Positions 15,162-22,850 of a stretch of 47,702 nucleotides of DNA are shown here, in pieces. Source of the stretch: Candidatus Gastranaerophilales bacterium (GTDB lineage: Bacteria > Cyanobacteriota > Vampirovibrionia > Gastranaerophilales > Gastranaerophilaceae). The notes beneath the pieces are model-generated. The model made no database searches. It was given only the letters and a program-made list of their open reading frames with translations, and was not told the DNA's origin. How positions within the stretch are numbered: the first letter of the stretch is position 1; each line of letters opens with the position of its first letter. Made by a program: the position numbers and the translations under genes. The stretch is taken from the NCBI GenBank assembly GCA_910588555.1, contig CAJUPC010000016.1, positions 1-47,702 of the forward strand. The letters are read 5' to 3'.

Positions 15162-16652
15162 ATGGGAATTGAAAAATTGTCAGGCGCTCAACTATATGAT
15201 GCATACGCACAAGAGTTTAGAAAGAAAACTGATAATTCAAATTATGCAACAAAAGGTACAACAACTGTTACTATCGTTGAAAAGAAAAAAGATTTAGATA
15301 AAGGAGTTTCTATTCAACATTCAGCAAGCAATTTGTCACCAAAAGCAGCTAAAGAAAATCAAAAGAATTATGAAAAAAATAAAGAACATATCGAAAATTC
15401 TAATTCAACAGTAACATACATAGACAAAAAAGCTTACAAAGCAGCTGAAAAAGAAAGAAAAAATACAGAAAAAGAATTAGTAAAAAAATACTGTGCTGAA
15501 GGCCACAGCAAAAAAGAAGCTAAACAAATGGCTAAAAATGAAGTCGAACAAAACCGTTATATCGGAAATAAGAATACAAAAAAATTCATTAACACAAATC
15601 AGGAACTATTCTACGATGAAAACGGCAATTATTCGGCAGACAAAGCAAGAAAATTTGCAAGAGATTGTGCAAACATAAGCACTGACAAAGATGAAAACGG
15701 CAATCTTCTTGAAGTTGAAAACGGTTACTTGAGTTTGAAAGAAAGACGCAATGCAGCGGCAAAATACGGTGTAAAAGACGATGTTATCGCTGATATTGCA
15801 AAAAACACAGGTCATGGTTATGAAAAAGATAATACCGGATTATATAGAGCTGCTTATGTAACAGGTATGACAGCAACAGGCGGTTTACTGGGATTTGGTT
15901 TAGGGAAACTGACTAAAGCTAAAGCTACAGCAATAGCAGATGCAGAAGCTGTTGTAAAAGATGCAGCAGGAAATATTATTGCAAGCGGTACCAATACAGC
16001 AACAGCAGTAGCAAGTACAACAGCAGCAGTACCGGGCGCAATTATAGGAGCAGGTCTTGGTCTTGGTGCAGGTTTGCTCACAATGAAGAAAATTAAAGAT
16101 AATGGCGGAACAGAGCCGAAAATCTACGACCCGAACCCGACTCCGCCTCAGACAACTCCAGATCCGCAGCCTGAACCTGTACAGCCTGTAAATCCACAGC
16201 CTGATATAGATCCGGAACCTGAAATTACTCCGGAACCCGAAAAATGTATTTTAAAACCGGATGAACTGTTAGAAGAAACATGTGTCTACACACTCAAAAA
16301 AGGTCAGTCTTTATACGATGCAGTTCGCGACGGTTACAAACTAAAAGACCATAAACAAATTATGAAATTTGTTCACGAAATCAAAGACAGACACGGTGTT
16401 AAATATACCGATAATACACCTAGAACCAAATGGGACATGCCTGAAATTGAAGGACGCAAATTTAACTGTGATGTTAATGTAAAAGGAACAGTCAAAAAAT
16501 ACGGAAAATCATCAGGTTCACAAGGAGAATTTACAAGAAACGACCAGTTCTGGTATGAAGATTGTGACAATAACAGAAGTAACATCTTCACAAACAGAGC
16601 AGAACGTGACGCAGAAATGGCTAAAAAACAAGCAGAAATTGATGCTAAATAA
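15162..16652 (+). CDS. Large protein with Gly/Ala membrane hairpin and Pro-rich linker, unknown function
   Basis: A protein of about 496 residues. The first ~230 are Lys-rich and helical. Two Gly/Ala-rich hydrophobic segments follow (VTGMTATGGLLGFGLGKL and AAVPGAIIGAGLGLGAGLL, about 235-300) and could form a membrane hairpin. Next is a Pro/Glu/Asp/Gln-rich linker (PNPTPPQTTPDPQPEP..., about 320-360), then a C-terminal domain with TCVYTLKKGQSLYDAVRDGYKL, faintly LysM-like, and DRHGVKY. The layout suggests an envelope-anchored protein with an extended wall-spanning linker. The ATG at 15162 has AAAGGGGAAA upstream; an ATG at 15147 does not. Confidence 0.7.
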   Translation: MGIEKLSGAQLYDAYAQEFRKKTDNSNYATKGTTTVTIVEKKKDLDKGVSIQHSASNLSPKAAKENQKNYEKNKEHIENSNSTVTYIDKKAYKAAEKERKNTEKELVKKYCAEGHSKKEAKQMAKNEVEQNRYIGNKNTKKFINTNQELFYDENGNYSADKARKFARDCANISTDKDENGNLLEVENGYLSLKERRNAAAKYGVKDDVIADIAKNTGHGYEKDNTGLYRAAYVTGMTATGGLLGFGLGKLTKAKATAIADAEAVVKDAAGNIIASGTNTATAVASTTAAVPGAIIGAGLGLGAGLLTMKKIKDNGGTEPKIYDPNPTPPQTTPDPQPEPVQPVNPQPDIDPEPEITPEPEKCILKPDELLEETCVYTLKKGQSLYDAVRDGYKLKDHKQIMKFVHEIKDRHGVKYTDNTPRTKWDMPEIEGRKFNCDVNVKGTVKKYGKSSGSQGEFTRNDQFWYEDCDNNRSNIFTNRAERDAEMAKKQAEIDAK

Positions 16653-16660
16653 CAACCCCA

Positions 16661-16687
16661 AAAGACCTCCGTTAATGGAGGTCTTTT
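16661..16687 (+). terminator. Rho-independent terminator after the Pro-rich protein gene
   Basis: Stem AAAGACCTCC / GGAGGTCTTT with a six-base loop and T run. The convergent ispE stop codon (16672-16674) lies in the loop, so the element is shared by both genes' 3' ends. Confidence 0.85.
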
Positions 16688-17466
16688 TTTATACAAATTC
16701 CATATGGTATTGCTTTTAAATTATTAAAAACTTGATAACCGTCTAAAGATTTAAATTCATCGTTAATTACAAAATAAGTCGAGCCTGAACCTGACATCAT
16801 AGAATTCGAATAAAGTTTTTTTATAGTTTGGAGTTCCTTGTAATCATCAATCACAGCCCATTCCAAATCATTTTTAAAATCACTTTTTCCGTTTTTACCC
16901 GAAAACTTTGTATAAGCTTCTTTAGCACTAATACCTAAATTTTCAGGCTTAATCAACGAAACATTAAACTCTTCAAATTCCAAAGGTTCCAAAATTTCAC
17001 CTCTGCCTTTTGTCATCTGACGTCCGCCTTCAAGACAAAAATTTAAATCCGAACCCAGTTGAGAACAAAGCTTATGCAGTTCTTCTTGTGATAAAGGATG
17101 TCCTAAAATTTCGTTAAGTCCGAAAAGTGTACCCGCTGCGTCAGTGCTTCCGCCTGCAAGTCCTGCAGATACAGGAATATTTTTTTCTATATGAATTTTA
17201 ATTTGCTGTGGCTTCAATTCAGTGTTATCAAAAAACAATTTTGCAGCTTTATAAACAAGATTTTTCTCGTTGTAAGGAATTTCATTGCTGTTCCCTGTCA
17301 AAATTATTTCGGTTTGTTCGGCAGGCTCTGCGCTAATTGTCAAATAATCAAAAAGACTGATTGTCTGCATAATGCTTTGGATATTATGAAATCCGTCTTC
17401 GCGCTTGTTCAAAACCTTTAAGGTCAAATTAATCTTTGCAGGACATTGGATTTGAATTAATTTCAT
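16672..17466 (-). CDS. ispE: 4-diphosphocytidyl-2-C-methyl-D-erythritol kinase
   Basis: GHMP kinase of the MEP isoprenoid pathway that phosphorylates CDP-methylerythritol. The 264 residues show AKINLTLKVLNKREDGFHNI at the N-terminus, the ATP-binding PVSAGLAGGSTDAAGTLFGLN loop (about 90-112) and a C-terminal MSGSGSTYFV motif. The ATG overlaps the TGA of rsmA (ATGA), so the two form a coupled operon, an order also seen in other bacteria. The protein is slightly shorter than the usual ~285-300. Confidence 0.95.
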   Translation of the reverse strand: MKLIQIQCPAKINLTLKVLNKREDGFHNIQSIMQTISLFDYLTISAEPAEQTEIILTGNSNEIPYNEKNLVYKAAKLFFDNTELKPQQIKIHIEKNIPVSAGLAGGSTDAAGTLFGLNEILGHPLSQEELHKLCSQLGSDLNFCLEGGRQMTKGRGEILEPLEFEEFNVSLIKPENLGISAKEAYTKFSGKNGKSDFKNDLEWAVIDDYKELQTIKKLYSNSMMSGSGSTYFVINDEFKSLDGYQVFNNLKAIPYGICIKKDLH

Positions 17467-18293
17467 TTCAATTCCTCAGACAATTTGCCGAACATTTCTA
17501 TTGAAAGCTTTTCTCCTCGAATATTCTCATCAAGCCCAAGTTTTTGAAGCGCGGCAGTAATTTTTTCTTTAGAGAAACCACCGGACATCAAACAATTTTT
17601 AATATTCTTTCTGCGCTGTGAAAATCCTGCCTTAATAGTTTTTCTGAAATGTGAATAATCACTCAAATCGAGTAACGGTTTTTCTCTAACAGTCAATTTT
17701 ACCAGTGCCGAATTAACTTTCGGAGCAGGGAAAAACGAGCGTCTGCCAACAAGTTTCATAATTTTTACATCTGCCCAGAATTGTGACAAAATTGTCAAAA
17801 GCCCGTATTGTTTTGAGGGTGAATTTTCTGTTGCTACCATTCTTCTTGCAACTTCTTCTTGAACCATAAGTAAAATATCAGTAATTTTATTACGGTTTTT
17901 GTTATTCAAATCGTCAATTTCCCCTAACAAATGTGCAATAATCGGACTTGTAATATAGTAAGGAATATTTGCAACAATTTTAATTTTACCCTCGCAAAGT
18001 TCCGACAAATCCTGTTTTAAAATATCGTTATGAATAATCTTTAAATTAGGTGCATTAAGTTTTTCAAGTTCTCTAATCGCTTCTTCATCAAGTTCAATTG
18101 CGATAACCTGTTTTGCATGCTTGATTAACTGTTCTGTGACAAATCCGACACCGGGGCCGATTTCGATTACGGTATCATCAGGATTAATCCCTGCAAAATC
18201 AATAATATCAGAGATTGTCTGCCCGTCGATTAAAAAATTTTGCCCGAGTCGTTTTTTTGTCCTAAAATATTTTGCTCTTTCGTAGTAGTTCAT
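17463..18293 (-). CDS. rsmA: 16S rRNA (adenine1518-N6/adenine1519-N6)-dimethyltransferase
   Basis: KsgA/RsmA dimethylates two adenosines in the 3' hairpin of 16S rRNA. The 276 residues include RLGQNFLIDGQTISDII, the SAM-binding VIEIGPGVGFVTEQL, AIELDEEAI, the catalytic NIPYYITSPII motif and FFPAPKVNSALVKL. The start at 18293 (MNYYERAKYF) is preferred to an upstream in-frame ATG because the longer version would read through a TATAAT box (18301-18306) seven bases before this ATG. The mRNA is probably leaderless. ispE follows with a 4-base overlap. Confidence 0.95.
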   Translation of the reverse strand: MNYYERAKYFRTKKRLGQNFLIDGQTISDIIDFAGINPDDTVIEIGPGVGFVTEQLIKHAKQVIAIELDEEAIRELEKLNAPNLKIIHNDILKQDLSELCEGKIKIVANIPYYITSPIIAHLLGEIDDLNNKNRNKITDILLMVQEEVARRMVATENSPSKQYGLLTILSQFWADVKIMKLVGRRSFFPAPKVNSALVKLTVREKPLLDLSDYSHFRKTIKAGFSQRRKNIKNCLMSGGFSKEKITAALQKLGLDENIRGEKLSIEMFGKLSEELK

Positions 18294-18386
18294 CTTACTT
18301 ATTATAATACCACAGACAGGTAAATGTATTAAGTTTTTTCTTCTGCTACTTTTGTGGATGTTATAATTTATATACGGAGTTAATTT

Positions 18387-19697
18387 ATGCAAACAAAAAC
18401 TAAGTTAGACAAAAGGGATATAGTAAAACTTTTTCAAAACGGATGTAAAAAAGACAAGAAAATTGGCATGGAATATGAAAGACTGCCGATATTTTCCGTA
18501 ACCTCAAAAGCAGCAGATTATTCATCAGAATTCGGTGTTTGTAACTTTTTGAGAAGCTTTGCAAGAGAAGAAAACTGGGATTATATAACCGATGATTATA
18601 ATATTATCGGTCTAAAACAAGAGCACGACACTGTTACATTAGAACCGGGCTGTCAGGTAGAACTTAGTATAAAACCTGAAAATACAATTGACGAATTAAA
18701 AGCTAAAATTGACAGTCTTGACAAAAAAATGAAACCTGTTTTGGATAAATCGGGTATAAGCCTTTTAAGATATGGAGTTTCACCGTTATCAACACATAAG
18801 TCCATAAATTTAATTCCAAAAAAACGATATAAATTAATGGCAAAATATTTGTGGGGAATTTTATCCGATGTAATGATGAGGGAAACCGCAGGAGTTCAGT
18901 GCTGTATAGACTTTGAAAATGAAGAAGATGCAATGAACAAATTCCGAATTGCAAACAAATTAACTCCGTTTTTAACAGCGATGTTTGCAAATTCACCTGT
19001 CAGAGGCGGCGCTGATACGGGTTATAAAAGTTTCAGAGCATTGAGCTGGCTTAATACGGATAATGACAGGTGTGGTTTCGTGGGTCAAATTGATGACAGA
19101 TTTTCATTTGAAGAATATGTAAATTACGTTCTCGAAACACCGATGATTTTTATTAACCGTGACAATGATGTTGTGCCGATAAACGGTAAAATTAATTTTG
19201 AAGAATTTATGCGAAACGGTTATGAGGGTTTTGAGGCTGACATTGAAGATTTCAAACTTCATTCAAATCTTTATTTTCCCGAAGTAAGAATGCGTAATTT
19301 TATAGAAATCAGAAATCATGATTGTGTCGGAAAAGGTTTGCAGTATTCTGTTTTGGCTATTTACAAAGGCATTTTGTATAACAATTCGGCAATGAGTGAA
19401 ATTGAAGAATTGTTCAAAACTTTTGAATACAGAGATTTTTCCGAACTTCGTTATAATGTTCCAAAAAGTGCATTGAATGCGAAAATCGGCAAATTTTATG
19501 CAAAAGATATTTCAAAAGAGATTTTGTACATAGCTGAAAAGTCTCTAATAGAAATGAATACAGGTGAAGAAAAATATCTTGACGCGATAAAAGAGTATAC
19601 ATTGAACGGCATTTGTCCTGCGGATGTAATCATCCGCAACTGGAACGGACTTTGGAACAAAGATGTTAAAAAGTTAATCAAATACATAAGTGAATAA
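18387..19697 (+). CDS. Glutamate-cysteine ligase, GCS2 (plant/proteobacterial) type
   Basis: A 436-residue enzyme of the GCS2 family that joins glutamate and cysteine in glutathione-type thiol synthesis. Visible landmarks are KIGMEYERLPI (about 28-37), VTLEPGCQVELSIKPE (about 88-103), MMRETAGVQCCIDFEN, NSPVRGG and FIEIRNHDCVGKGLQYSVLAIYKG. A ribosome site GGAG precedes the ATG and TATAAT lies upstream. No glutathione synthetase is adjacent, so whether the product is glutathione or gamma-glutamylcysteine cannot be told. Confidence 0.87.
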   Translation: MQTKTKLDKRDIVKLFQNGCKKDKKIGMEYERLPIFSVTSKAADYSSEFGVCNFLRSFAREENWDYITDDYNIIGLKQEHDTVTLEPGCQVELSIKPENTIDELKAKIDSLDKKMKPVLDKSGISLLRYGVSPLSTHKSINLIPKKRYKLMAKYLWGILSDVMMRETAGVQCCIDFENEEDAMNKFRIANKLTPFLTAMFANSPVRGGADTGYKSFRALSWLNTDNDRCGFVGQIDDRFSFEEYVNYVLETPMIFINRDNDVVPINGKINFEEFMRNGYEGFEADIEDFKLHSNLYFPEVRMRNFIEIRNHDCVGKGLQYSVLAIYKGILYNNSAMSEIEELFKTFEYRDFSELRYNVPKSALNAKIGKFYAKDISKEILYIAEKSLIEMNTGEEKYLDAIKEYTLNGICPADVIIRNWNGLWNKDVKKLIKYISE

Positions 19698-19931
19698 ATA
19701 TGTGGGGATTGTGCTATTTAACTCCGTATTAATTATTTAATGCCCTGCGCGGGCAGCGGGCACTTTGTGCCGACAAAGTGCCTCAAAACTCGCGACCACA
19801 CTTCATTCACTAATAATTTGTAAGGCTCACTTAAAGATGTGTAAACTCGCTGCGCTCAAACAATACACATCTTTGTTATTTGTTCGCCAACAATTATTGT
19901 TCATTACGTTATTGTCGCAATTCTATTCAAT

Positions 19932-20056
19932 AATCTGCACTTAATGAAACAGTAACAGAGCGAGCGTTGTTTGAACGATAAGATAATGAGATTCTGAAAC
20001 AAGTTCAGAATGACAGATAGTGAGTTCGCGAGCACAGGTTGAATTTAGTGCAGATT
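19932..20056. mobile_element. Possible MITE-like unit with 14-bp inverted ends
   Basis: AATCTGCACTTAAT at 19932-19945 is matched in inverted orientation, with one mismatch, at 20043-20056. Between them is a hairpin ATTCTGAA-ACAAG-TTCAGAAT (19991-20011), a type of motif seen in dispersed repeats of several bacterial groups. No transposase. Without another copy in the window the assignment is tentative. Confidence 0.35.
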
Positions 20057-20086
20057 AAATGGTCAGCGTGTTTTTCTTTCTTATCC

Positions 20087-20128
20087 AATATTCTTTCTTT
20101 TTGCGTCGCAACAAAAAGAAAGAATATT
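20087..20128. repeat. 17-bp perfect stem-loop
   Basis: AATATTCTTTCTTTTTG at 20087-20103 is perfectly complementary to 20112-20128 across an eight-base loop. It lies about 90 bases before the small gene at 20219 and is not followed by a T run, so it is not a standard terminator. Confidence 0.85.
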
Positions 20129-20218
20129 TGGTGCGGGGTTATAGGGGGCGCACAGCTCCCTTAATTATTTTTTATTATCAAATATAATGAAAATGATTAA
20201 TAAAAAAAGGAGAAAATT

Positions 20219-20419
20219 ATGTATACAGAAAAAATGCTGCTTGAGCTTATGCTCAAAAACGGCTTGACAATTGAAAAAGCAGCACAACAATTAAACATTC
20301 CTACAAAAAGGCTTCAAAAAAGATTTGACCAAAACAAAATACGCTATACAGATGTAGAGCAAATACTTGATATTATCGGATATGAAATAAAAATTACAAA
20401 GGATAACTATTTGAAATAG
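20219..20419 (+). CDS. Small helix-turn-helix-like protein
   Basis: A 66-residue protein behind an excellent AAAAAAGGAGAAAATT ribosome site and a TATAAT box. MLKNGLTIEKAAQQLNIPTKRLQKRFDQNKIRYTDVEQILDIIGYEIKI reads like a short HTH (about residues 18-40) followed by a regulator-type helix. The pattern resembles small phage or chromosomal DNA-binding proteins, but the target is unknown. The 3' end overlaps the convergent glycosyltransferase gene by 13 bases. Confidence 0.7.
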   Translation: MYTEKMLLELMLKNGLTIEKAAQQLNIPTKRLQKRFDQNKIRYTDVEQILDIIGYEIKITKDNYLK

Positions 20420-21192
20420 TACTCAATTTCTGTATCCAAATCCAGCTTTTTGGCACTGGGCTTGAATATCTTTGATTTTATTCCCATTTTTGCAAGTCTG
20501 TATTGCAGACTTATTGCAAGAACGCCCAAACCGTATTTGCATGAACGAATAAAATTGATTGAAGACGCTTCTTTGAAATACTTTGTAGGACAAGAAATTT
20601 CACCGATTTTATAATTGTTATAAAACAGTAATGCAATCATTTCGTTGTCAAAAATAAAGTCATCATCGCATTCGCCAAGCGGAAGTTTTTCTAAAACTTC
20701 TCTTGTAAATCCTCTAAAACCTGTGTGGTATTCGGACAACTTTTCGCCCGTGAAAAAGTTTTCGAACCCTGTCAAAAACTTGTTACAAACAAATTTGTAA
20801 AAAGGCATGCCGCCTTTTAATGCTGAATTACCAAGCATTCTAGACGCCATAACAGCGTCATACTGCCCGAAAGCCATCATCGAAACAATTGCAGGGATAA
20901 GTTTCGGAGTATATTGGTAGTCGGGGTGAAGCATTACGACAATGTCTGCACCTGCTTTTAAAGCCGCTTTATAGCACGATTTTTGGTTTCCGCCATAACC
21001 CTTGTTTTCTTTATGCACAATAGTTGTAATGTTCAATTCTTTTGACACAAGTTTTGTATTGTCTTTTGAGTTGTCATCAACAAGAATAACCTCATCAACA
21101 AAATCTTTATAAATTTCATCATAAGTTTGTTTCAAAGTTTTTTCCGCGTTATAAGCGGGCATTATTACTACTACTTTTTTATTGTTTATCAT
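20407..21192 (-). CDS. Family 2 glycosyltransferase
   Basis: A 261-residue GT-A type enzyme. Visible features are VVVIMPAYNAEKTL at the N-terminus, DEVILVDDNSKDNT (nucleotide-sugar binding, about 34-47), ENKGYGGNQKSCYKAAL, MLHPDYQYTP (metal-binding DxD replaced by HPD) and HTGFRGFTREVLEKLP with D-D-D-F. It resembles dolichyl-phosphate-mannose synthase-like enzymes that transfer a sugar to a lipid carrier. It has no C-terminal membrane helices, unlike many bacterial homologues. No sugar-synthesis genes are adjacent. Confidence 0.85.
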   Translation of the reverse strand: MINNKKVVVIMPAYNAEKTLKQTYDEIYKDFVDEVILVDDNSKDNTKLVSKELNITTIVHKENKGYGGNQKSCYKAALKAGADIVVMLHPDYQYTPKLIPAIVSMMAFGQYDAVMASRMLGNSALKGGMPFYKFVCNKFLTGFENFFTGEKLSEYHTGFRGFTREVLEKLPLGECDDDFIFDNEMIALLFYNNYKIGEISCPTKYFKEASSINFIRSCKYGLGVLAISLQYRLAKMGIKSKIFKPSAKKLDLDTEIEYYFK

Positions 21193-21207
21193 TTTTTGTC
21201 CTATATA

Positions 21208-21234
21208 TAATTCTTCCCCCCTCTCCTAATTTAG
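21208..21234. repeat. GC-rich palindromic hairpin (CCTCTCC family)
   Basis: CCCTCTCCTAA and its complement face each other across two bases between the glycosyltransferase and HPF genes. Similar CCCTCACCCT/CTCTCC motifs occur at about 28150, 31208 and 33187, all intergenic or at a gene start. Confidence 0.55.
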
Positions 21235-21255
21235 GAGAGGGCAGGGGTGAGGTCT

Positions 21256-21282
21256 AAAAAAGAGGTGCTATTAGCACCTCTC
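21256..21282 (-). terminator. Terminator of hpf
   Basis: GAGAGGTGCTA / TAGCACCTCT stem followed by TTTTTT on the minus strand, just downstream of the HPF stop codon. Confidence 0.88.
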
Positions 21283-21287
21283 AAAAC

Positions 21288-21641
21288 CTATTCTTCAGTT
21301 TCTTCTTCCTGAGCTTCTGTTCTGATTGAAGATTTATCAGAACCTAAACTTTTGTCTTTGAATTTTTTAACCTGTCTGTCCAATTTGTCAGCCAAAAGGT
21401 CAATACTTTCATACATTGACTCAGCTGCTTCTTCACAGCGGATAGGTGCGCCTGTACTCATCTTGCAGTTTACTTCTGCCACGTGTTTGCCGGAAGCTGA
21501 AGGGTTTTTGATAACCGACAATACAACTTCAATTCCTTGAATTTGGTCGTAATGGTTAGCAACCTTGCCGAATTTTTCTTTCACGTAAGCTTTGATAGCG
21601 TCAGTGATTTCAATGTTTCTTCCGTTTACATAAATGTGCAT
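21288..21641 (-). CDS. hpf: Ribosome hibernation promoting factor / RaiA family (short form)
   Basis: Binds the 30S decoding site and inactivates ribosomes in stationary phase. The 117 residues hold one S30AE domain: MHIYVNGRNIEITDAIKAYVKEKFGKV, VVLSVIKNPSASGKHVAEVNCKM and ESMYESIDLLADKLDRQVKKFKDK. A Glu-rich tail (AQEEETEE) replaces the C-terminal dimerisation domain of long HPF. AGGAGG stands before the ATG and the gene has its own terminator. Confidence 0.93.
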   Translation of the reverse strand: MHIYVNGRNIEITDAIKAYVKEKFGKVANHYDQIQGIEVVLSVIKNPSASGKHVAEVNCKMSTGAPIRCEEAAESMYESIDLLADKLDRQVKKFKDKSLGSDKSSIRTEAQEEETEE

Positions 21642-21730
21642 GTGAACCTCCTATAACATAATGCTTTCACATTATAACACATTATTGAAAATTTTTAAAC
21701 CCTCTTTTATCACTTTTTCAAGCAAAAAGC

Positions 21731-21934
21731 TTAATCTTCAATAATAAACTGCTGTAATTCTACATTCGGAGTTCCGATAACACGTACCAATTCAAGTACC
21801 GAAGCTTTCATCTGGCACTTTTGCGAAGAGCCGCTGAAAAAATCACGATAGAAACAACCCTCACAATTGCATCCTCTTTTATAACACTCAAGAGCGGTAG
21901 GCGTCCATCTTCTAACTGCTACAGCTCTGCCCAT
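21731..21934 (-). CDS. Small Cys-rich protein of unknown function
   Basis: Unrecognised protein of 67 residues: MGRAVAVRRWTPTALECYKR followed by a tight cysteine cluster (GCNCEGCFY, about residues 21-29) and another Cys at about 41 (QKCQMKAS), then a helical tail. Four to five Cys in this spacing suggest zinc or iron-sulfur binding. The ATG at 21934 has only a weak GGG upstream; an upstream TTG at 21952 is an alternative. It probably shares a transcript with the possible 26-codon frame at 21972-22052, driven by the TATAAT at 22067-22072. Confidence 0.6.
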   Translation of the reverse strand: MGRAVAVRRWTPTALECYKRGCNCEGCFYRDFFSGSSQKCQMKASVLELVRVIGTPNVELQQFIIED

Positions 21935-21971
21935 ATCCCTACTTCTAAACAATTTATATAATCTCCAATTA

Positions 21972-22052
21972 TTATCTTACCCAAGTCTGGCAACCGAGAC
22001 GATTTTGCTTATAGCGATACCGTCCAAATCCCCAATCTGGAAAAGTTTTCAC
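21972..22052 (-). CDS. Possible 26-residue leader peptide or part of a structured leader
   Basis: A GTG frame of 26 codons (VKTFPDWGFGRYRYKQNRLG...) begins two bases after GGAGAG, eight bases past the predicted transcription start. Its composition (Trp, Tyr, Arg, Gly) is unlike a random AT-rich frame, and the DNA is more GC-rich than its surroundings. The ribosome-site spacing is too tight for a confident gene; the stretch could instead be a structured 5' leader for the Cys-rich protein that follows. Confidence 0.25.
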   Translation of the reverse strand: MKTFPDWGFGRYRYKQNRLGCQTWVR

Positions 22053-22066
22053 CTCTCCTTAACTCC

Positions 22067-22072
22067 ATTATA
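22067..22072 (-). promoter_or_regulatory. -10 box upstream of the small-protein operon
   Basis: TATAAT on the minus strand, followed six bases later by AAGGAGAGGTG. The transcript would start within the AAGG and cover 21972-22052 and the Cys-rich gene. Confidence 0.4.
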
Positions 22073-22307
22073 AAAAATCAGAAAATTATTTCAAGGGCAG
22101 AACATGTGATTATGAATATTTGTAACAAAGCCCGCAATTTCAAGCAATACAGCCGTTTTCAAAAGTCAATCATGCCGCGAATTAAGCTATGACATGATTT
22201 GCGGATTTCAAATCATGCAATCATGCTCATGGCATGGGTTTTCATGATTTCGGCCTGTATTAAGAATTGTAAAAGATTTACTGTTTTCAAGCTTTTCAGG
22301 CATGCCG
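22073..22307. repeat. Gene-free stretch with clustered ATCATG palindromes
   Basis: No gene seen. Several copies of AATCATG / CATGATT occur within about 90 bases (22168-22258). They include a perfect 9-bp stem CATGATTTG (22193-22201) with CAAATCATG (22209-22217) over a 7-base loop, and a tandem GCATGATT-GCATGATT on the minus strand. It lies downstream of mntP. Terminator, REP-like repeat or operator cluster are all possible. Confidence 0.5.
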
Positions 22308-22850
22308 TTACATAACAATATTTTTAACCGCAAGCAATATTAATATAATCCCGCCGGCTGCTTCCAAAAATCTTGAAGGCAAATGCTTAAAAAATATACC
22401 AGCCCAAAATCCTTTTAAAGACATCCAAAATGACATAAATCCTATAAATAATGCAGATAAAAGCAATGGCGTTTTGGTTAAATTTAAACTTACTCCCGAA
22501 GCAAGAGCGTCAATGCTTGTTGCAATGCCCATACCGATAAGACAGTTTATACCTAAACAACAAATCTCTTTCTCTTTTTCCTTAAATGCTTCCACAATAA
22601 ATTTAATACCCAGAAACATAAAAATCGAAAAAACAAACCATTTACTGTATGGAGCAATAAATTTACTTACGGCTTCCGTGCCAAAATACCCGAAACAAGG
22701 CATTATTCCCTGACAAAATCCCATTGTCAGAGCAAGAATAACAGAATTCCTTATACGATTTGATTTTAAAACCAAACCCTGAGAAAACGAAACGACAAGG
22801 CAATCAACACCTAATGCAGCGGCTAAAACTATTATCTCAGCTAAGTTCAA
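22308..22850 (-). CDS. mntP: Putative manganese efflux pump MntP
   Basis: Small integral membrane protein with six hydrophobic helices and the two-fold MntP repeat: LGVDCLVVSFSQGL near the N-terminus and GMGIATSIDALASGVSLNL in the second half (each with the conserved Asp), plus MGFCQGIMPCFGYFG. MntP exports Mn2+. I take the TTG at 22850 (protein MNLAEIIVLAAALGVD, 180 residues, normal length), with GAGGTGG upstream inside the end of the DUF4127 gene. The genes overlap by 14 bases and are probably coupled. No yybP-ykoY riboswitch was recognised. Confidence 0.82.
   Translation of the reverse strand: MNLAEIIVLAAALGVDCLVVSFSQGLVLKSNRIRNSVILALTMGFCQGIMPCFGYFGTEAVSKFIAPYSKWFVFSIFMFLGIKFIVEAFKEKEKEICCLGINCLIGMGIATSIDALASGVSLNLTKTPLLLSALFIGFMSFWMSLKGFWAGIFFKHLPSRFLEAAGGIILILLAVKNIVM

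Larger units (their letters stand above)
19698..20218. repeat. Gene-free block of hairpins and inverted repeats
   Basis: No protein gene was seen in these 520 bases. Instead there are stacked inverted repeats: TGCCC/GGGCA at 19741-19755; a 10-bp perfect stem GGCACTTTGT at 19759-19782; 11-bp arms AAAGATGTGTA at 19833-19843 and 19864-19874; 14-bp arms (13/14) at 19932-19945 and 20043-20056; an ATTCTGAA/TTCAGAAT hairpin at 19991-20011; and a 17-bp perfect stem at 20087-20128. This looks like a nest of small mobile (MITE- or REP-like) repeats. Confidence 0.7.
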
